From the NCBI GenBank assembly GCA_964349515.1, contig CAYGHG010000019.1, positions 1 to 32,194 of the forward strand: a DNA stretch of 32,194 bases. The letters run 5' to 3'. Shown here piece by piece: positions 31,067 through 32,194 of the stretch. The stretch is from CAYGHG01 sp964349515. Lineage in GTDB: Bacteria > Oederibacteriota > PGYV01 > CAYGHG01. The position numbers and the translations under genes were made by a program. Position 1 is the stretch's first letter, and every line of letters begins with the position of its first letter. Below the pieces are notes generated by a model. That model saw only the letters and a list, made by a program, of their open reading frames with translations, searched no databases and was not told the DNA's origin.

Positions 31067-31528
31067 ATGAGCGAAGAAAATCCGAAATGCCCGCAGTGCA
31101 GTTCTGAAATGCGTGTAAGAGAAGGTTCAAAAGGAAAGTTTTGGGGTTGCTCGGGATTTCCAAACTGCAAGGGGACGATGGAATACAGCGGGCCTCAGGA
31201 AATGTGCCCGACATGCGGGGCTCAGATGGTACTAAAGAACGGAAAAAACGGCAGGTTCTACAGCTGTTCAAAATATCCCGAGTGTAAATCCACAAAAAAT
31301 TACGAGGAAAAATGCCCGCGCTGTAACTCTGAAATGAGAAAAAGAAACGGCGCAAACGGGGAGTTCTGGGGCTGCGTGAAGTATCCCGAATGCAAAGGCA
31401 CGAGAAACATAGGCCCGAGGGCTGACGGCGCGAAACCCGCTTCCGAAGGCGGCCGGCCGCAGCAGTCCAAACCGGCGGCACAACCTGAAGACACTACTGA
31501 TTATTCAAAGTCAGAGGAGCCTTTTTAG
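31067..31528 (+). CDS. Stand-alone protein of three topoisomerase-type C4 zinc fingers
   Basis: A 153-residue protein made of three zinc ribbons of the kind normally found at the C-terminus of bacterial topoisomerase I. They are CPQCSSEM...GCSGFPNCKG, CPTCGAQM...SCSKYPECKS and CPRCNSEM...GCVKYPECKG, each with the pattern CPxC-x15-20-C-x4-6-C and spaced ~44 residues apart. The last ~45 residues are a disordered, polar tail ending in KSEEPF. No topoisomerase or nuclease domain is attached, so it is presumably a single-stranded nucleic-acid-binding protein. It has a strong ribosome binding site, and its neighbour is an RNA-binding RRM protein. Confidence 0.85.
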   Translation: MSEENPKCPQCSSEMRVREGSKGKFWGCSGFPNCKGTMEYSGPQEMCPTCGAQMVLKNGKNGRFYSCSKYPECKSTKNYEEKCPRCNSEMRKRNGANGEFWGCVKYPECKGTRNIGPRADGAKPASEGGRPQQSKPAAQPEDTTDYSKSEEPF

Positions 31529-31587
31529 ATTTTTACGGGGTTTCGACATATAAAACTTAAAAATAAGTATGGACTATTTCCCGTAAA

Positions 31588-31734
31588 GGTGTATGCTCTA
31601 TGTACGCCCCTTAATAAGGGCTAACAACTCTCATTTTTTTAACAGGTAATACGGAGGCAGTTAAAACGGCTGCTTGTACATCTCTCCTCCGCTACGGTTA
31701 AACCAATCAGAGAAATTTTAAGGAGGAAAGAGAA
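31588..31734 (+). promoter_or_regulatory. Structured leader of the RRM-protein gene, possible RNA switch
   Basis: Three stems can form: GGTGTA (31588-31593) with TACGCC (31603-31608); CCCTT (31608-31612) with AAGGG (31616-31620); and CGGAGG (31652-31657) with CCTCCG (31686-31691), enclosing GCAG/CTGC. The segment TCTCTCCTCC (31681-31690) is complementary to the ribosome binding site GGAGG at 31722-31726 and to the following AAGAGA. CCTCC could therefore switch between the two partners. The TATA-like AAGTAT at 31565-31570, with TCGACA at 31543-31548, is a weak promoter candidate. Confidence 0.45.
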
Positions 31735-32046
31735 ATGGCAGTCAGCAAACTTTATGTAGGGAACTTGACTTACAGCGTAACAAAGGAAGAGCTTCAGGAA
31801 ATGTTTTCGGCTTACGGAGAAATCAAGTCGGTAACAGTGCTTGAAGGCAAAGGCTTCGGATTTGTGGAAATGTCCACACCTGAAGAAGCGGCAAAGGCAA
31901 AAGAAGGCCTTGACGGCAAGGACTTAGCGGGCCGCAAAATGAAAGTGGACGAGGCAAAACCGCCTAAGGACAAAGGAAGCTATGGCAACCGCGGCGGCAG
32001 TGGCGGCGGAAGAGGCGGATTTGGCGGCGGAAGAGACAGGTACTAA
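31735..32046 (+). CDS. RRM-domain RNA-binding protein with Gly-rich tail
   Basis: A 103-residue protein consisting of one RNA-recognition motif and a short basic Gly-rich tail. RNP2 is KLYVGNL (about residues 5-11) and RNP1 is KGFGFVEM (about 40-47); the aromatic residues that stack on RNA bases are in place. The last ~22 residues, from YGNRGGSGGG, form an RGG-like tail. Small RRM proteins of this build are known in cyanobacteria and other bacteria, where several are induced by cold. The long leader here could serve such control. A terminator follows the gene. Confidence 0.95.
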   Translation: MAVSKLYVGNLTYSVTKEELQEMFSAYGEIKSVTVLEGKGFGFVEMSTPEEAAKAKEGLDGKDLAGRKMKVDEAKPPKDKGSYGNRGGSGGGRGGFGGGRDRY

Positions 32047-32050
32047 ATAC

Positions 32051-32116
32051 AACAGATAAGGCCGCAGCCGGCCTCTGTTATATAAAAAAGCCCGCAGGGA
32101 AACCTGCGGGCTTTTT
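32051..32116 (+). terminator. Terminator region after the RRM gene
   Basis: The main hairpin is GCCCGCAGG (32090-32098), GAAA tetraloop, CCTGCGGGC (32103-32111) and T5, with A6 on the left. A second hairpin just upstream pairs AGGCC (32059-32063) with GGCCT (32070-32074), extended by AACAG/CTGTT. Confidence 0.9.
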
Positions 32117-32130
32117 GTTTTAGTACCTAA

Positions 32131-32165
32131 CCCCCTTTGCCATGGAAAGGGGGCAGGGAGGATTG
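32131..32165. repeat. REP-like hairpin, third copy
   Basis: CCCCCTTT (32131-32138), GCCATGG loop, AAAGGGGG (32146-32153), then CAGGGAGGATTG. The tail resembles that of the copies at 7907-8006 (AGAGGATTGAGG on the minus strand). Confidence 0.5.
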
Positions 32166-32194
32166 CATTTGTACAAGCATTACCAACCACCGCA

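Overview
The window reads as a chromosomal segment of an uncultured, probably anaerobic, Gram-negative (two-membrane) bacterium. Pointers to anaerobiosis are a class III (glycyl-radical) ribonucleotide reductase with a radical-SAM activase and a FixC/FixX pair. Pointers to an outer membrane are a lipoprotein, a PorV-like barrel, a peptidase with a C-terminal barrel, and a protein with a type-IX-like sorting tail. Thr/Pro-rich 'TPT' linkers in two exported proteins resemble those of candidate-phylum genomes such as Goldbacteria or Elusimicrobia relatives. That placement is an impression, not a demonstration. Almost all of the window is ordinary, densely packed chromosome. Only the AT-rich first ~470 bases and a few intergenic stretches look accessory.

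Layout. (1) 1-473: AT-rich leader with direct repeats resembling an IS end, a start-less open frame, two sigma70-type promoters and two NrdR-like boxes 32 bp apart. (2) 474-3487: class III ribonucleotide reductase. Its glycyl-radical tail is NOT part of the large subunit but is encoded by a separate 67-codon gene, followed by a radical-SAM activase. (3) 3587-6009: metK-ahcY, making SAM and disposing of SAH, closed by a terminator. (4) 6154-7763, minus strand: tRNA-Cys and a lipoprotein with two PPC-like domains. (5) 7907-8006: an inverted pair of REP-like hairpins. (6) 8138-9882: CPBP protease and ZIP metal transporter. (7) 9939-14182: grpE, dnaJ, fixC, fixX, coaX, the last four almost contiguous. 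(8) 14342-14418: a compact candidate non-coding RNA with its own promoter and U-run. (9) 14490-15299: two small membrane proteins. (10) 15391-19130, minus strand: a secreted TIM-barrel-like protein overlapping lepA. (11) 19289-22597: queE and a large secreted HExxH peptidase with propeller and barrel. (12) 22680-23276: an exported protein of eight 19-residue helical repeats, then an Rnk/GreA-type factor. (13) 23811-28288: a three-gene ABC-2 exporter, a PorV-like barrel and a Thr-rich protein with a sorting tail. (14) 28304-30124: ECF sigma factor, zinc-finger anti-sigma factor, Spy/CpxP-like protein and a Lys-rich exported protein. (15) 30189-32046: a CAP-domain protein (probably leaderless), a stand-alone triple topoisomerase zinc-finger protein and an RRM protein with a structured leader.

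The most notable item is the split anaerobic ribonucleotide reductase: a 680-residue catalytic chain that ends just after its zinc site, plus a separate 67-residue chain carrying the glycyl-radical motif RIVGYFRP. Both chains end or begin at the break with a similar 'IEEL' helix. If this is functional, the radical is delivered in trans by a small subunit. Next in interest are the ~62-nt candidate RNA near 14357, the NrdR-like double box, the structured leaders of the zinc-finger and RRM genes, and the sigma/anti-sigma/Spy-like cassette.
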